From: an uncultured Verrucomicrobia subdivision 3 bacterium | Lineage (GTDB): Bacteria > Verrucomicrobiota > Verrucomicrobiae > Limisphaerales > UBA11358 | Assembly: GCA_903921455.1 (NCBI GenBank) | Contig: CAIXPZ010000287.1 | Location: 1-32,401, forward strand | Direction: 5' to 3' | DNA length: 32,401 nucleotides | Part shown: positions 19,041 through 26,440 of the stretch, piece after piece | How the letters are laid out: each line of letters starts with the position of its first letter | How positions within the stretch are numbered: position 1 is the stretch's first letter | Made by a program: the position numbers and the translations under genes | Notes under the pieces: generated by a model | What the model was told of the DNA's origin: nothing | What the model saw: the letters and a program-made list of their open reading frames with translations, nothing else | Databases searched by the model: none

Positions 19041-19267
19041 CGCTTACCCGGCGGGGCCATCCATCTGTTTGGAATAGAGGTTTTGCCGGGCAGCGGAACC
19101 CTTTTTCCGCCCGGAAAAACGGCGGGGCGATCGGGCAAAAGCTTTTTGACAAATACGCGAGTGATGAGATTGCTTGGTCGTAATCAATCAATCGAAGTGA
19201 ACCAAGTTCTGTCTGGGGCCGGCTTTCCGGCATCAAGCGGGACACAAACTGGAAGGGACGGTTGGGT

Positions 19268-19501
19268 ATGGCAAACAATCAGGAATCAGGCATCAATTGG
19301 TGTTCGGCCCCGAATCTTTCGTGGCTTATGAGTAAAGGCGAATGGCCGTTTGTCGCGGGTGTGCCGCTGGTCGTGATGGCCGCCTGGCTGGGGATATTTT
19401 GGCTCCTGTGCATCGGCCTGGCTTTGATGTTGCCGCTCCTCTTTGTGTATCTGGTGACCGTTGTTTATTACTTGCCGAAGTATTTTTTCCGTCGGCGCTG
19501 A
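19268..19501 (+). CDS. Small membrane protein of unknown function
   Basis: 77 aa from ATG 19268, with aaggga about 10 bp upstream. In-frame alternatives are TTG at 19262 and ATG at 19328. The C-terminal 50 residues are strongly hydrophobic with two likely spans (WPFVAGVPLVVMAAWLGIFW and ALMLPLLFVYLVTVVYYL), ending in a basic KYFFRRR. No family is recognised. It is clearly more hydrophobic than chance translation, so I accept it as a likely gene. Confidence 0.55.
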   Translation: MANNQESGINWCSAPNLSWLMSKGEWPFVAGVPLVVMAAWLGIFWLLCIGLALMLPLLFVYLVTVVYYLPKYFFRRR

Positions 19502-19656
19502 AAATCTGTTTGGTTTGGATTTTAAACCAGTTGTCGCGCCGCCGGCGCTAGGCACCAAATAAACCCGGCTCGACAAAAAACGACGAAAGATTTAGGATGC
19601 GAATCACGATACCAGCTAGACCGCAGGAACGCGGTCGGAATAGAGGCAGGCTACGC

Positions 19657-19854
19657 ATGTCCGCTCGCAAAAAAGTCGCGAAACTGCATTTTGACTTTCC
19701 GAAAAAGGAAGGCGTTGGCAAGGCGCAGTTGAATGTGTATGAAAAGTCCGGCGAGATCTCGCTCGTCGTAACGACCGAGCTCAATGGAGATGCGGTGGTT
19801 TTTATGACGAGAGCCGAACTCGCGAAGCTCCAGCAAAAGGTTGCCCGGATTTGA
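19657..19854 (+). CDS. Small soluble protein of unknown function
   Basis: 65 aa from ATG 19657 (MSARKKVAKLHFDFPKKEG), with gaggcagg about 8 bp upstream. The frame is open from 19597, but the added 20 residues are Arg-rich, and that ATG has no spaced ribosome-binding site. The composition alternates charged and hydrophobic residues (LHFDF, QLNVYEK, ISLVVTTELNGDAVVFMT), suggesting a small beta-sheet fold with a C-terminal helix. No homologue is recognised. Confidence 0.5.
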   Translation: MSARKKVAKLHFDFPKKEGVGKAQLNVYEKSGEISLVVTTELNGDAVVFMTRAELAKLQQKVARI

Positions 19855-19911
19855 CGCTGCTGTGGCCGGAGCAGTCTTCCCCGCCCGCCGCGCCCGCCAG
19901 AGTTCCGCCGC

Positions 19912-19950
19912 TTCACCCGCTGATCTTTTGGACGGGTCGGGTCTGACGCG
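19912..19950. repeat. 39-bp dispersed repeat, copy 1
   Basis: This segment aligns without gaps to 20416-20454 at about 32 of 39 positions. The shared core is ttggacgggt-n-gggtct-n-acg. Both copies lie between genes, 5' or 3' of small or unknown genes. They look like a short dispersed repeat family. Confidence 0.6.
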
Positions 19951-20088
19951 GGGAAATGTGGGGATGCTGCCAAGCGCCCACACCTGGCTCGACATAATCC
20001 AATGGCGGAATTAAGGTTGAAAAATGAGACTGGGCAAGATGTGAGACTTGAGGATTGTTAAGATCACATAACATTTAAATGGGCTGCC

Positions 20089-20373
20089 ATGATTGGTAAA
20101 TTGCGCATAACTGAAAAAGACCGGCTCTTAGCCGCCGGACTGATGTCATTGCTGGTTATCTTCTCGTTGCTCTTTGCCAGCAACTATGAGGAAACGATTG
20201 CCTTGAATTATACCATCGTTGTTTTTGCAGTGTTCGCCGCCGGAGCCCTCGTCTTTTGCATCTCGCCATTATTGCATGGCTCGCCACGTCAGCAGCTGCT
20301 CGCATTGATATTCATGATTCCTTCAGCAGCATTTTTTATCATTACCTTTTTACGTTGGCGTTCTGGAAGATGA
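20089..20373 (+). CDS. Small three-span membrane protein of unknown function
   Basis: 94 aa with three hydrophobic segments (about 14-30, 40-60 and 68-87), a charged N-terminus (KLRITEKDR) and a basic C-terminus (RWRSGR). No family is recognised and no good ribosome-binding site is seen before the ATG. Acceptance rests on regular membrane-protein composition over the full length. Confidence 0.5.
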   Translation: MIGKLRITEKDRLLAAGLMSLLVIFSLLFASNYEETIALNYTIVVFAVFAAGALVFCISPLLHGSPRQQLLALIFMIPSAAFFIITFLRWRSGR

Positions 20374-20415
20374 ACTGGCTCCCTAACTAAACAGATACGA
20401 CGAGCCATCATCCAT

Positions 20416-20454
20416 TTCTCCCGCTTGTCTGTTGGACGGGTTGGGTCTAACGTG
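20416..20454. repeat. 39-bp dispersed repeat, copy 2
   Basis: Second copy of the segment at 19912-19950, here immediately upstream of the LOG-family gene (6 bp before its ATG), so it also forms that gene's leader. Confidence 0.6.
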
Positions 20455-20459
20455 TCGCC

Positions 20460-21140
20460 ATGAGCAATGGCAACGCGTTTATCACCGAGGATCCCTGGCG
20501 CATTTTCCGCATCATGGCGGAGTTTGTGGATTCGTTCCAGACGATGTCGCACGTCGGCCCGGCCGTCACCATCTTCGGTTCGGCTCGCACCAAGCCTTCG
20601 GATAAATATTACCGCGCCACGATGGCCATCGCCAAGGGCCTGGCGAAGCATAATCTCGCCGTGGTGACGGGCGGCGGTCCCGGCATCATGGAGGCCGCCA
20701 ATCGCGGGGCGGCGCACGCCGGCGGCAAGTCGGTGGGCTTGAACATCGAGCTGCCGCACGAGCAGAGCGGGAACAAATACGCGAACGTGCCGATCCATTT
20801 CCATTATTTCTTCGCGCGCAAGGTCTGCTTCGTGAAATACAGCTTGGGCTTCGTGTTCATGCCCGGCGGGTTCGGGACGCTGGACGAGTTTTTTGAGGTG
20901 CTCACGCTGGTGCAGACGGAGCGCATCCCGCAGTTCCCGCTGATCCTGTTCGGCCGCGACCATTGGTCGGGGCTGCTGGCGTGGATGAAAAAGGAGCTGG
21001 CGCAGAAAAACAAGTTCATCAGCGACGGCGACCTGGATCTGGTGGTCATCACGGACAGCCCGGCGGAGGTGGTGGAGATCATCCGGGATTACGAGCGCCG
21101 CCTCGGGACGCCCGGCGTGCTGCCCACAGCGTTCGCGTGA
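20460..21140 (+). CDS. LOG-family nucleotide hydrolase-like protein (TIGR00730)
   Basis: A 226-aa Rossmann-fold protein of the LOG (lonely guy) family. Characterised members are cytokinin riboside 5'-monophosphate phosphoribohydrolases or general nucleotide 5'-monophosphate nucleosidases. The two signature motifs are present: GGGPGIMEAANRGA (71-84) and PGGFGTLDE (135-143), with R120 and K121 between them as in the family. The start at 20460 fits the usual N-terminus. It is followed 84 bp later by pabB, with a long hairpin in the gap. Bacterial members often do housekeeping nucleotide turnover; a hormone role is not implied. Confidence 0.9.
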   Translation: MSNGNAFITEDPWRIFRIMAEFVDSFQTMSHVGPAVTIFGSARTKPSDKYYRATMAIAKGLAKHNLAVVTGGGPGIMEAANRGAAHAGGKSVGLNIELPHEQSGNKYANVPIHFHYFFARKVCFVKYSLGFVFMPGGFGTLDEFFEVLTLVQTERIPQFPLILFGRDHWSGLLAWMKKELAQKNKFISDGDLDLVVITDSPAEVVEIIRDYERRLGTPGVLPTAFA

Positions 21141-21151
21141 AAATGAAGAAT

Positions 21152-21214
21152 GCAGAAGGCAGAAAGCAGAAGGATTGCCCGAAACAATTCATCCTTCTGC
21201 CTTCTGACTTCTGC
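21152..21214. repeat. Intercistronic palindromic repeat between the LOG gene and pabB
   Basis: Arms of about 25 bp, gcagaaggcagaaagcag (start of left arm, 21152) and the complementary right arm 21190-21214, differ at 2-3 places and are about 12 bp apart. Each arm is itself made of gcagaag-type 7-mers. Such agaag-rich palindromes are widespread between bacterial genes (recollection). It may stabilise or fold the intercistronic RNA. Confidence 0.8.
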
Positions 21215-21224
21215 CTTTGAAACA

Positions 21225-22778
21225 ATGCGTCCGCTGCTTGAAGTCATCCCCACGGCGCACACGCCGGAATCGCTGGTGGAAACCCTGCGCGGCGCGGACG
21301 GCATCGTTTTGCTGCGGACGGCGCAGTTCGATTCGCCGGCGGCGCGGTATTCCTTCGTGACGGCGCAGCCGTTCCTCACGTTCCGCAGCTTCGGCTCGCG
21401 GTGCGAGGTCGCGCGCGCCGCTGCTGCCCCCATCTCCCAGCTGCCAACTCCGATCTGCCAAACGCAGTTCGGCAATCCCTGGCAGATCCTCGACGCGCTC
21501 ATGGCGCGGTGCGAGTTGCTGGACGAGATTGATTCGCCGTTCCCGATGGGCGGCGCGTTCGGCTACTGGGGTTACGACCTGAAAAATTTTACGGAGCCGA
21601 AACTCCCCCGGCGCGCGGTGAATGACCTGGAGCTGCCCGACTGCCACGTAGGGTTTTACGACAGCCTCGTGGTGTTCGATCATCAGCTCGGGCAGGTCAC
21701 CGTGGTCTCCACCGGTCTGGATGCGGAAGGGTCGCGCCGCGAGACGCGCGCCGCCGAACGCCTGGAGTTCTGGCGGCAGCAATTGACGAAAACCCTCATC
21801 CCGGCCCTCTCCCTTTCCAAAAGGGAGAGGGAGAACACGTTTCCGGGCTTGTCGGATACGCAGCCATCCGAAGTTGACGCTCAGCGGGAACCTTTTCCCC
21901 CTCGCCCCCGGCACGGGGGAGAGGGCCGGGGTGAGGGGCTTGTCCGTTCCAACGTCACGCGTGCGGAGTTCATCGCCGCCGTGGAGCGGGCGCAGCGCTA
22001 CATTCGCAGCGGCGATATTTATCAGGTCAACTTGTCGCAGCGGCTGTCTGTCCAGTGCGGGTTGACGGGGTGGGAATTGTTCACGCGGTTAAGCGATGTC
22101 TCGCCCGCGCCTTTCGCCGCGTATCTGGACTGCGGCGATTTCCAATTGGCGTCCAGTTCGCCGGAACAATTTCTCCGCCTGAGCGGTTCGCACATCGTCA
22201 CCCGCCCGATCAAGGGAACGCGCCCGCGCGCGCCGGACGCCACGCGGGACGCGCAGCTCGCCTACGAATTGCAGACGAGCGCCAAGGAGCTCGCCGAGCT
22301 CGTGATGATTACCGACCTGTTGCGCAACGATCTCGGCAAGGTCTGCGAATACGGCTCCGTGCAGACGCCGGACCTCGCACGGCTCGAGAAATTTGCGCAG
22401 GTGCAGCATCTCGTCTCCACGGTGGAAGGCCGGCTGCGCCAGACGATCACGCACTTCGCGGCGTTCGCCGCGTGTTTCCCCGGCGGGAGCATCACTGGCG
22501 CGCCGAAGTTCCGCGCGATGGAGATCATCGACGAGCTGGAGCCGCTGTCGCGCGGGCCTTACTGCGGGGCGCTCGGCTATCTGGGTTTCAATCGCGAAAG
22601 CCAGTTGAACATCGCCATCCGCACCGCCGTCTGCCGTGAAGGCCTGGCGCATTTCAACGTCGGCGCCGGCATCGTGGCCGATTCCGCTCCGGCGGCGGAA
22701 TACGCGGAAACGCTGGCGAAGGCCGCCGGATTTCTCGCGGCGTTAAATCTGGCGGCGGAGAGCGTCGCGGCGGGGTGA
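21225..22778 (+). CDS. pabB: Aminodeoxychorismate synthase component I (PabB)
   Basis: A 517-aa enzyme converting chorismate and ammonia to 4-amino-4-deoxychorismate, for folate. The N-terminal domain (about 1-180) is followed by a non-family insert (about 189-238, see the repeat there) and the chorismate-binding domain (about 245-510). The latter has SGDIYQVNLSQRL, PIKGTRPRAP (the active-site Lys motif of PabB rather than PIAGT of TrpE), LLRNDLGKV, and GGSITGAPKFRAMEIIDELE. ATG 21225 starts the family N-terminus; the frame is open 75 bp further into the palindrome. No glutamine amidotransferase PabA is in the window. The PabC-type gene follows 70 bp later. Confidence 0.95.
   Translation: MRPLLEVIPTAHTPESLVETLRGADGIVLLRTAQFDSPAARYSFVTAQPFLTFRSFGSRCEVARAAAAPISQLPTPICQTQFGNPWQILDALMARCELLDEIDSPFPMGGAFGYWGYDLKNFTEPKLPRRAVNDLELPDCHVGFYDSLVVFDHQLGQVTVVSTGLDAEGSRRETRAAERLEFWRQQLTKTLIPALSLSKRERENTFPGLSDTQPSEVDAQREPFPPRPRHGGEGRGEGLVRSNVTRAEFIAAVERAQRYIRSGDIYQVNLSQRLSVQCGLTGWELFTRLSDVSPAPFAAYLDCGDFQLASSSPEQFLRLSGSHIVTRPIKGTRPRAPDATRDAQLAYELQTSAKELAELVMITDLLRNDLGKVCEYGSVQTPDLARLEKFAQVQHLVSTVEGRLRQTITHFAAFAACFPGGSITGAPKFRAMEIIDELEPLSRGPYCGALGYLGFNRESQLNIAIRTAVCREGLAHFNVGAGIVADSAPAAEYAETLAKAAGFLAALNLAAESVAAG
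21793..21937. repeat. Palindromic repeat element inside the pabB reading frame
   Basis: The 21-bp end arms (21793-21813 and 21917-21937, starting ccctcatcccggccc) are complementary with one mismatch. Inside are two further hairpins: a perfect 12-bp stem ccctctcccttt with loop cca (21805-21831), and an 11-bp stem with one mismatch around gca (about 21901-21925). It stays in frame and codes for low-complexity residues (SLSKREREN, PPRPRHGGEGRGEG) in the linker between PabB domains. The ccctcatcccggccctctccc type resembles a common intergenic repeat in many genomes. Confidence 0.88.
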
Positions 22779-22847
22779 GCCGATATTTTTGCTCGCCGAA
22801 CCTGCGCGGTTCGCTTTATAACTTCGGCATAAGGAACGGGTGATTTC

Positions 22848-23693
22848 ATGATTGTCTTTCTCAACGGTAAATTTGTGCCGGAAGCGGACGCGCTGGTGCC
22901 CTTGCATGACCGGGGATTTCTGCTGGGCGACGGCTTGTTCGAGACGCTGCGCGTGGCGAATGGCCGGCCGTTTCGTCTGGCCCAGCATCTGGACCGGCTG
23001 ACCCGCGGCGCGGATTTTCTGAGAATCAAACCGCCGTTCACGCCGAAGGAGCTCCAAAGATTCGCCGAACAGCTGGTCGCCCAAAACAAATTACCCGACG
23101 CCGTCTTGCGCGTGACGCTGACGCGCGGAGCCGGCGCGCGCGGATATTCGCCCAAGAATTCCGGCGCGCCGACCGTGGCGATGACGTTGCATCCGCTGCC
23201 GCCAACCGATGCAGATGAGCCGTTGCAATGGAGTTTGATCACATCCACCTACCGCATTCCGGCGGGCGACGCGCTGGCGGCGTTCAAGACCACGAGCAAG
23301 GTTTTAAACGTGCTGGCCCGCGCCGAGGCGGAGGAAAAAGGCGCGGATGAGGCATTGCTCTTGAACACGAACGGCGAGGTGGCGGAGACCGCCGGGGGCA
23401 ATCTGTTTTGGATTTATCAGGATCAAGTTTGCACTGTGCCGACGGGCCGCGGCGTGCTGCCGGGCATCACTCGGGCGGTGGTGCTGGAGATTTGCCAGTC
23501 GCTCGGGCTGGCGACAAACAAGCGGATCATCAAGCCGGAACAATTGCGCAATGCGGCGGGCCTGTTCATCACGCAAAGCGCGCTGGGCATCATTCCGGTC
23601 GCGGCGTTTGACGGAATACCGGTCGCGCCCTCGCCATTGGTGGATTCAATTGCCGGCGCTTACCACGCGATGCTGCTGCGGGAGTCCGCTTAA
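22848..23693 (+). CDS. Class IV aminotransferase fold enzyme, probably 4-amino-4-deoxychorismate lyase
   Basis: A 281-aa PLP enzyme of the class IV (BCAT/D-amino acid transaminase/PabC) family. Signatures: NGKFVPEADALVPLHDRGFL, LGDGLFETLRV, the Schiff-base lysine region FKTTSK (K147), EALLLNTNGEVAETAGGNLF (phosphate contacts) and RGVLPGITR. These three activities are hard to separate by sequence. The position just after pabB favours the lyase releasing p-aminobenzoate and pyruvate (PabC). The ATG at 22848 has aagga 12 bp upstream and directly follows a small stem (22797-22813). pabB-pabC would be a two-gene folate operon. Confidence 0.87.
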   Translation: MIVFLNGKFVPEADALVPLHDRGFLLGDGLFETLRVANGRPFRLAQHLDRLTRGADFLRIKPPFTPKELQRFAEQLVAQNKLPDAVLRVTLTRGAGARGYSPKNSGAPTVAMTLHPLPPTDADEPLQWSLITSTYRIPAGDALAAFKTTSKVLNVLARAEAEEKGADEALLLNTNGEVAETAGGNLFWIYQDQVCTVPTGRGVLPGITRAVVLEICQSLGLATNKRIIKPEQLRNAAGLFITQSALGIIPVAAFDGIPVAPSPLVDSIAGAYHAMLLRESA

Positions 23694-23730
23694 TATTTAA
23701 ATTAGGCGGATTTAATTCGTAATGAACCGC

Positions 23731-23760
23731 TTGCGTTTTAATCTGATAGAGGCGTATGGT
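23731..23760 (+). promoter_or_regulatory. Possible promoter of the cytidylate-kinase-like gene
   Basis: ttgcgt (23731-23736) and tatggt (23755-23760) are 18 bp apart, each matching 4 of 6 bases of the sigma-70 consensus, followed 27 bp later by a strong ribosome-binding site (gaggtga) and the ATG. Weak evidence on its own. Confidence 0.35.
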
Positions 23761-23787
23761 TGGTTAGAAAGAACCCTGAGGTGATTT

Positions 23788-24483
23788 ATGATAAATGCCA
23801 GTCTTGAACGTTGTTTCTCCTTCATCAACAGCCAGTCAGCTTCGACCGCGCACGCGGCGGTGGCCGTGGGGTTGCGGCGCGCGGTGACCATCTCCCGTCA
23901 GGCGGGCTGCGGCGGCGTGATTGTCGCGGATAAGCTGGCAACCTATTTGCAGCAACATTCACCGGCCCACGGTCCGACTTGGACGGTGTTTGACCGGGAT
24001 CTCATGAACAAGGTTTTGGCCGACCATAATCTGCCCGATCACCTGGAAAAATTCCTGCCGGAAGACCGCATCTCCGCCATAGAGGATACGCTGGCCGACA
24101 TTTTTGGCGTGCGGCCGACCTCGCAAACGCTGGTGCAGCAGACGGCGGAAACCATTTTAAAGTTCGCCGCACTGGGCAGTGTTATTCTGGTTGGTCGTGC
24201 CGGGAATATGGTGACGGCGAAATTACCGCATGTCCTCCATGTGCGGCTGGTCGCGCCGCTGGATGAACGCATCGAACGTATTTGCCGCGATGGCAACAAA
24301 TCACCAACGGAGGCGCGCAAGTTTTGCCTGGAAGAGGAGCAGGCCCGCGCCCGCTACGTCAAAACCTATTACAAGGCCGATATCAACGATCCGCTGCTGT
24401 ATCATCTGGTCATCAACACCAGCCGGGTCGGTTACGAAAACACGGCGCGGATGATTGGTGAGGCCACGCTGCGGCTGGCCTGA
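23788..24483 (+). CDS. Cytidylate kinase-like family protein
   Basis: A 231-aa P-loop protein of the cytidylate-kinase-like family (PF13189 type). VTISRQAGCGGVIVADKLA (33-51) stands for the nucleotide-binding loop, in which the usual GKST Lys-Ser/Thr is not seen. The mid part has FDRDLMNKVL and VILVGRAGNMV, and the C-terminal part has LEEEQARARYVKTYYKADINDPLLYHL in line with the family's lid/Arg region. Members are scattered and mostly unstudied, so a CMP substrate is not certain. A good ribosome-binding site (gaggtga, 4 bp before) supports the ATG. It stands alone between the folate genes and the L,D-transpeptidase. Confidence 0.85.
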   Translation: MINASLERCFSFINSQSASTAHAAVAVGLRRAVTISRQAGCGGVIVADKLATYLQQHSPAHGPTWTVFDRDLMNKVLADHNLPDHLEKFLPEDRISAIEDTLADIFGVRPTSQTLVQQTAETILKFAALGSVILVGRAGNMVTAKLPHVLHVRLVAPLDERIERICRDGNKSPTEARKFCLEEEQARARYVKTYYKADINDPLLYHLVINTSRVGYENTARMIGEATLRLA

Positions 24484-24529
24484 AAATTCAAAACTTGGGT
24501 TGATTGGCGCGGCTGGCTAAATTAGTCGC

Positions 24530-25627
24530 GTGCCGATTTTGGAAAAAGCTTCCTCCCGCCGCCGTAATCGTATTGGCGATTTTTTGGCGGTTCTGTTGCT
24601 CGCCGCTGTGGTTGGGGGATTGATCTGGCTTGGGTGGCACGAACAACATCCGAAGAAAGCAACCAAGCCAAAGCCGGTTGCGGTTGCTCCCATTGCCAAG
24701 CCAATAGCTACGGTCAAAAAGCCCAAGCCCACGCCGATCGTGGTTGGGCCACCGTCGCCGAACGACTTCCCTCGTCCGGTGCGGGATTCATTTGAAGCAC
24801 AGGTTGCTTTGGCGCGTCGGGCGATTTCGCCCGGTTCGATCGATGCCGCCATCGGTTCGCAAACGCGCGCCGCTTTTGCGGCGTTTCAGCGTTCGCTGAA
24901 ATTATCCGAGACGGCTGCGCTGGATACAAACACCCGGACCCTGCTCACGCTGGATGCGCCGCTGCTGACCAACTACGTTGTAACGACGAACGACTTGGCG
25001 CGACTGCAACCGCTCGGCAAGACCTGGCTTGCCAAGTCGGAGCAGACCGCGCTTGAATACGAGACGATTCTGGAACTCGTGGCCGAAACCGCCCATGCGC
25101 ATCCGTTGCTGGTTCAGAAATTAAACCCGGCGGTGGACTGGACGAATGTCATGGCAGGAACCGTTTTAAAAATTCCCGACGTGAATTATCCGGAGCCGGG
25201 CGACAAGGCGGCGTTTGTGGTCATTCATTTGTCGGGAAAATATTTGGAGGCCTTTGATGCGGAGACGAATTTGCTGTTGCATTGTCCTTGTAGCATCGCG
25301 GCGAAAGTCGAGAAGCGTCCGGTCGGCAAATTACAGGTGACCGGCATAGCGTTCCCTGCGAATTACACGTTTGATCCGGCGGTGTTTCCCGAATCGCCAG
25401 AGGCGCAAGCCATCGGCCACAAACTGATTTTGCAACCCGGCCCAAACAACCCCGTTGGCCGGGCCTGGATTGCTTTGGACAAGCCGGGCTATGGCATCCA
25501 CGGCACACCTGCGCCCGAGCAAGTCGGGCGCACGGAATCGCACGGGTGTTTCCGGCTGGCAAATTGGGATGCGACGTATCTCGTGAACCTTGTCCGGGTC
25601 GGCTTAACGGTGGAAGTTGTCCCGTAA
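24530..25627 (+). CDS. L,D-transpeptidase (YkuD) with peptidoglycan-binding and LysM-like domains
   Basis: A 365-aa envelope enzyme that makes or breaks peptidoglycan cross-links or attaches proteins, acting outside the inner membrane. A membrane anchor (about 19-36) and Pro/Lys linker lead into a PG_binding_1-like domain (about 85-140, AIGSQTRAAFAAFQRSLKL) and a LysM-like domain ending in GTVLKIPD (about 150-224). The YkuD domain (about 229-365) has H324 in GIHGTP and the catalytic SHGCFR (337-342, C340). The start is GTG (24530); no better start fits the anchor. It precedes lemA by 101 bp. Confidence 0.92.
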   Translation: MPILEKASSRRRNRIGDFLAVLLLAAVVGGLIWLGWHEQHPKKATKPKPVAVAPIAKPIATVKKPKPTPIVVGPPSPNDFPRPVRDSFEAQVALARRAISPGSIDAAIGSQTRAAFAAFQRSLKLSETAALDTNTRTLLTLDAPLLTNYVVTTNDLARLQPLGKTWLAKSEQTALEYETILELVAETAHAHPLLVQKLNPAVDWTNVMAGTVLKIPDVNYPEPGDKAAFVVIHLSGKYLEAFDAETNLLLHCPCSIAAKVEKRPVGKLQVTGIAFPANYTFDPAVFPESPEAQAIGHKLILQPGPNNPVGRAWIALDKPGYGIHGTPAPEQVGRTESHGCFRLANWDATYLVNLVRVGLTVEVVP

Positions 25628-25728
25628 TGGTGGCCGTCCGCAAGGGCTTCCAATTTTTGCCGGAAATTATCATTGCCCGGCGGCGCCGTTCGGTAAAACT
25701 GTCAGTGAACTTTAACTAAAGAAAAATT

Positions 25729-26370
25729 ATGACAACTGGAATCATGTTGGCGGAACCTTCAACGGTGGCACTCGGCGCATTGGCTTTAGTCGGGGGGCTG
25801 ATTGTGGTCGCGATCATCGTTGGCGTGATGGTCATCGGCATTTACAACAAGCTCGTCACGATGCGTAACCGTTACAAGAACGCCTACGCGCAGATTGATG
25901 TGCAACTCAAGCGCCGCTACGACCTGATCCCCAATCTGGTCGAGACCGCCAAGGGCTATCTGAAGCATGAAAGCGGCACCCTTACGGCCGTGACCGAGGC
26001 GCGCAACATCGCCTACGCCGCCTCAAAAAATGCCGCCAGCAATCCCGGCGACGCCGCCGCGATGAAAAACCTGGTTTCGGCTGAAAGCGGACTCGGCGGG
26101 GCTTTGAGCCGCCTGATGATGGTGAGCGAACAATATCCCGACCTGAAGGCGAACCAGAACATGATGCAACTCACCGAAGAGCTGACCTCCACTGAAAATA
26201 AAATCTCGTTTGCCCGCCAGGCCTACAACGATTCCGTGATGACCTACAACACCGACCGCGAGGTGTTTCCGAGCAACCTCATCGCGGGCATGTTCAACTT
26301 TGCGGCGGCGGAACTTTTCGTCATCGACAAGCCGGAGCAGAAGGAAGCGCCGAAAGTTTCCTTCTCGTGA
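25729..26370 (+). CDS. lemA: LemA family protein
   Basis: A 213-aa protein with an N-terminal membrane helix (about 17-42) and a long helical bundle. The LemA signature YNKLVTMRNRYKNAYAQIDV and QLKRRYDLIPNLVETAKGY is complete. Function of LemA in bacteria is unsettled; it is very often coded next to a membrane M48 peptidase, as here. The start is ATG 25729, with a weak purine-rich stretch (aaagaaa) upstream. The membrane helix supports an N-in topology (inference). Confidence 0.93.
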   Translation: MTTGIMLAEPSTVALGALALVGGLIVVAIIVGVMVIGIYNKLVTMRNRYKNAYAQIDVQLKRRYDLIPNLVETAKGYLKHESGTLTAVTEARNIAYAASKNAASNPGDAAAMKNLVSAESGLGGALSRLMMVSEQYPDLKANQNMMQLTEELTSTENKISFARQAYNDSVMTYNTDREVFPSNLIAGMFNFAAAELFVIDKPEQKEAPKVSFS

Positions 26371-26381
26371 TTTGTTGAAGC

Positions 26382-26422
26382 GTTGAATTGTTAAATCGGC
26401 AGTTACGATTCAACGATTTAAC
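26382..26422. repeat. Intercistronic palindromic repeat between lemA and the M48 gene
   Basis: A 9-bp perfect stem gttaaatcg/cgatttaac (26390-26398 with 26414-26422), and an alternative 7-bp stem gttgaat/attcaac (26382-26388 with 26408-26414), so two folds compete. The segment is built from gttgaa/gttaaa-type units and lies wholly within the gap between the genes. Confidence 0.65.
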
Positions 26423-26440
26423 TTTTAACAATGCAACGAA

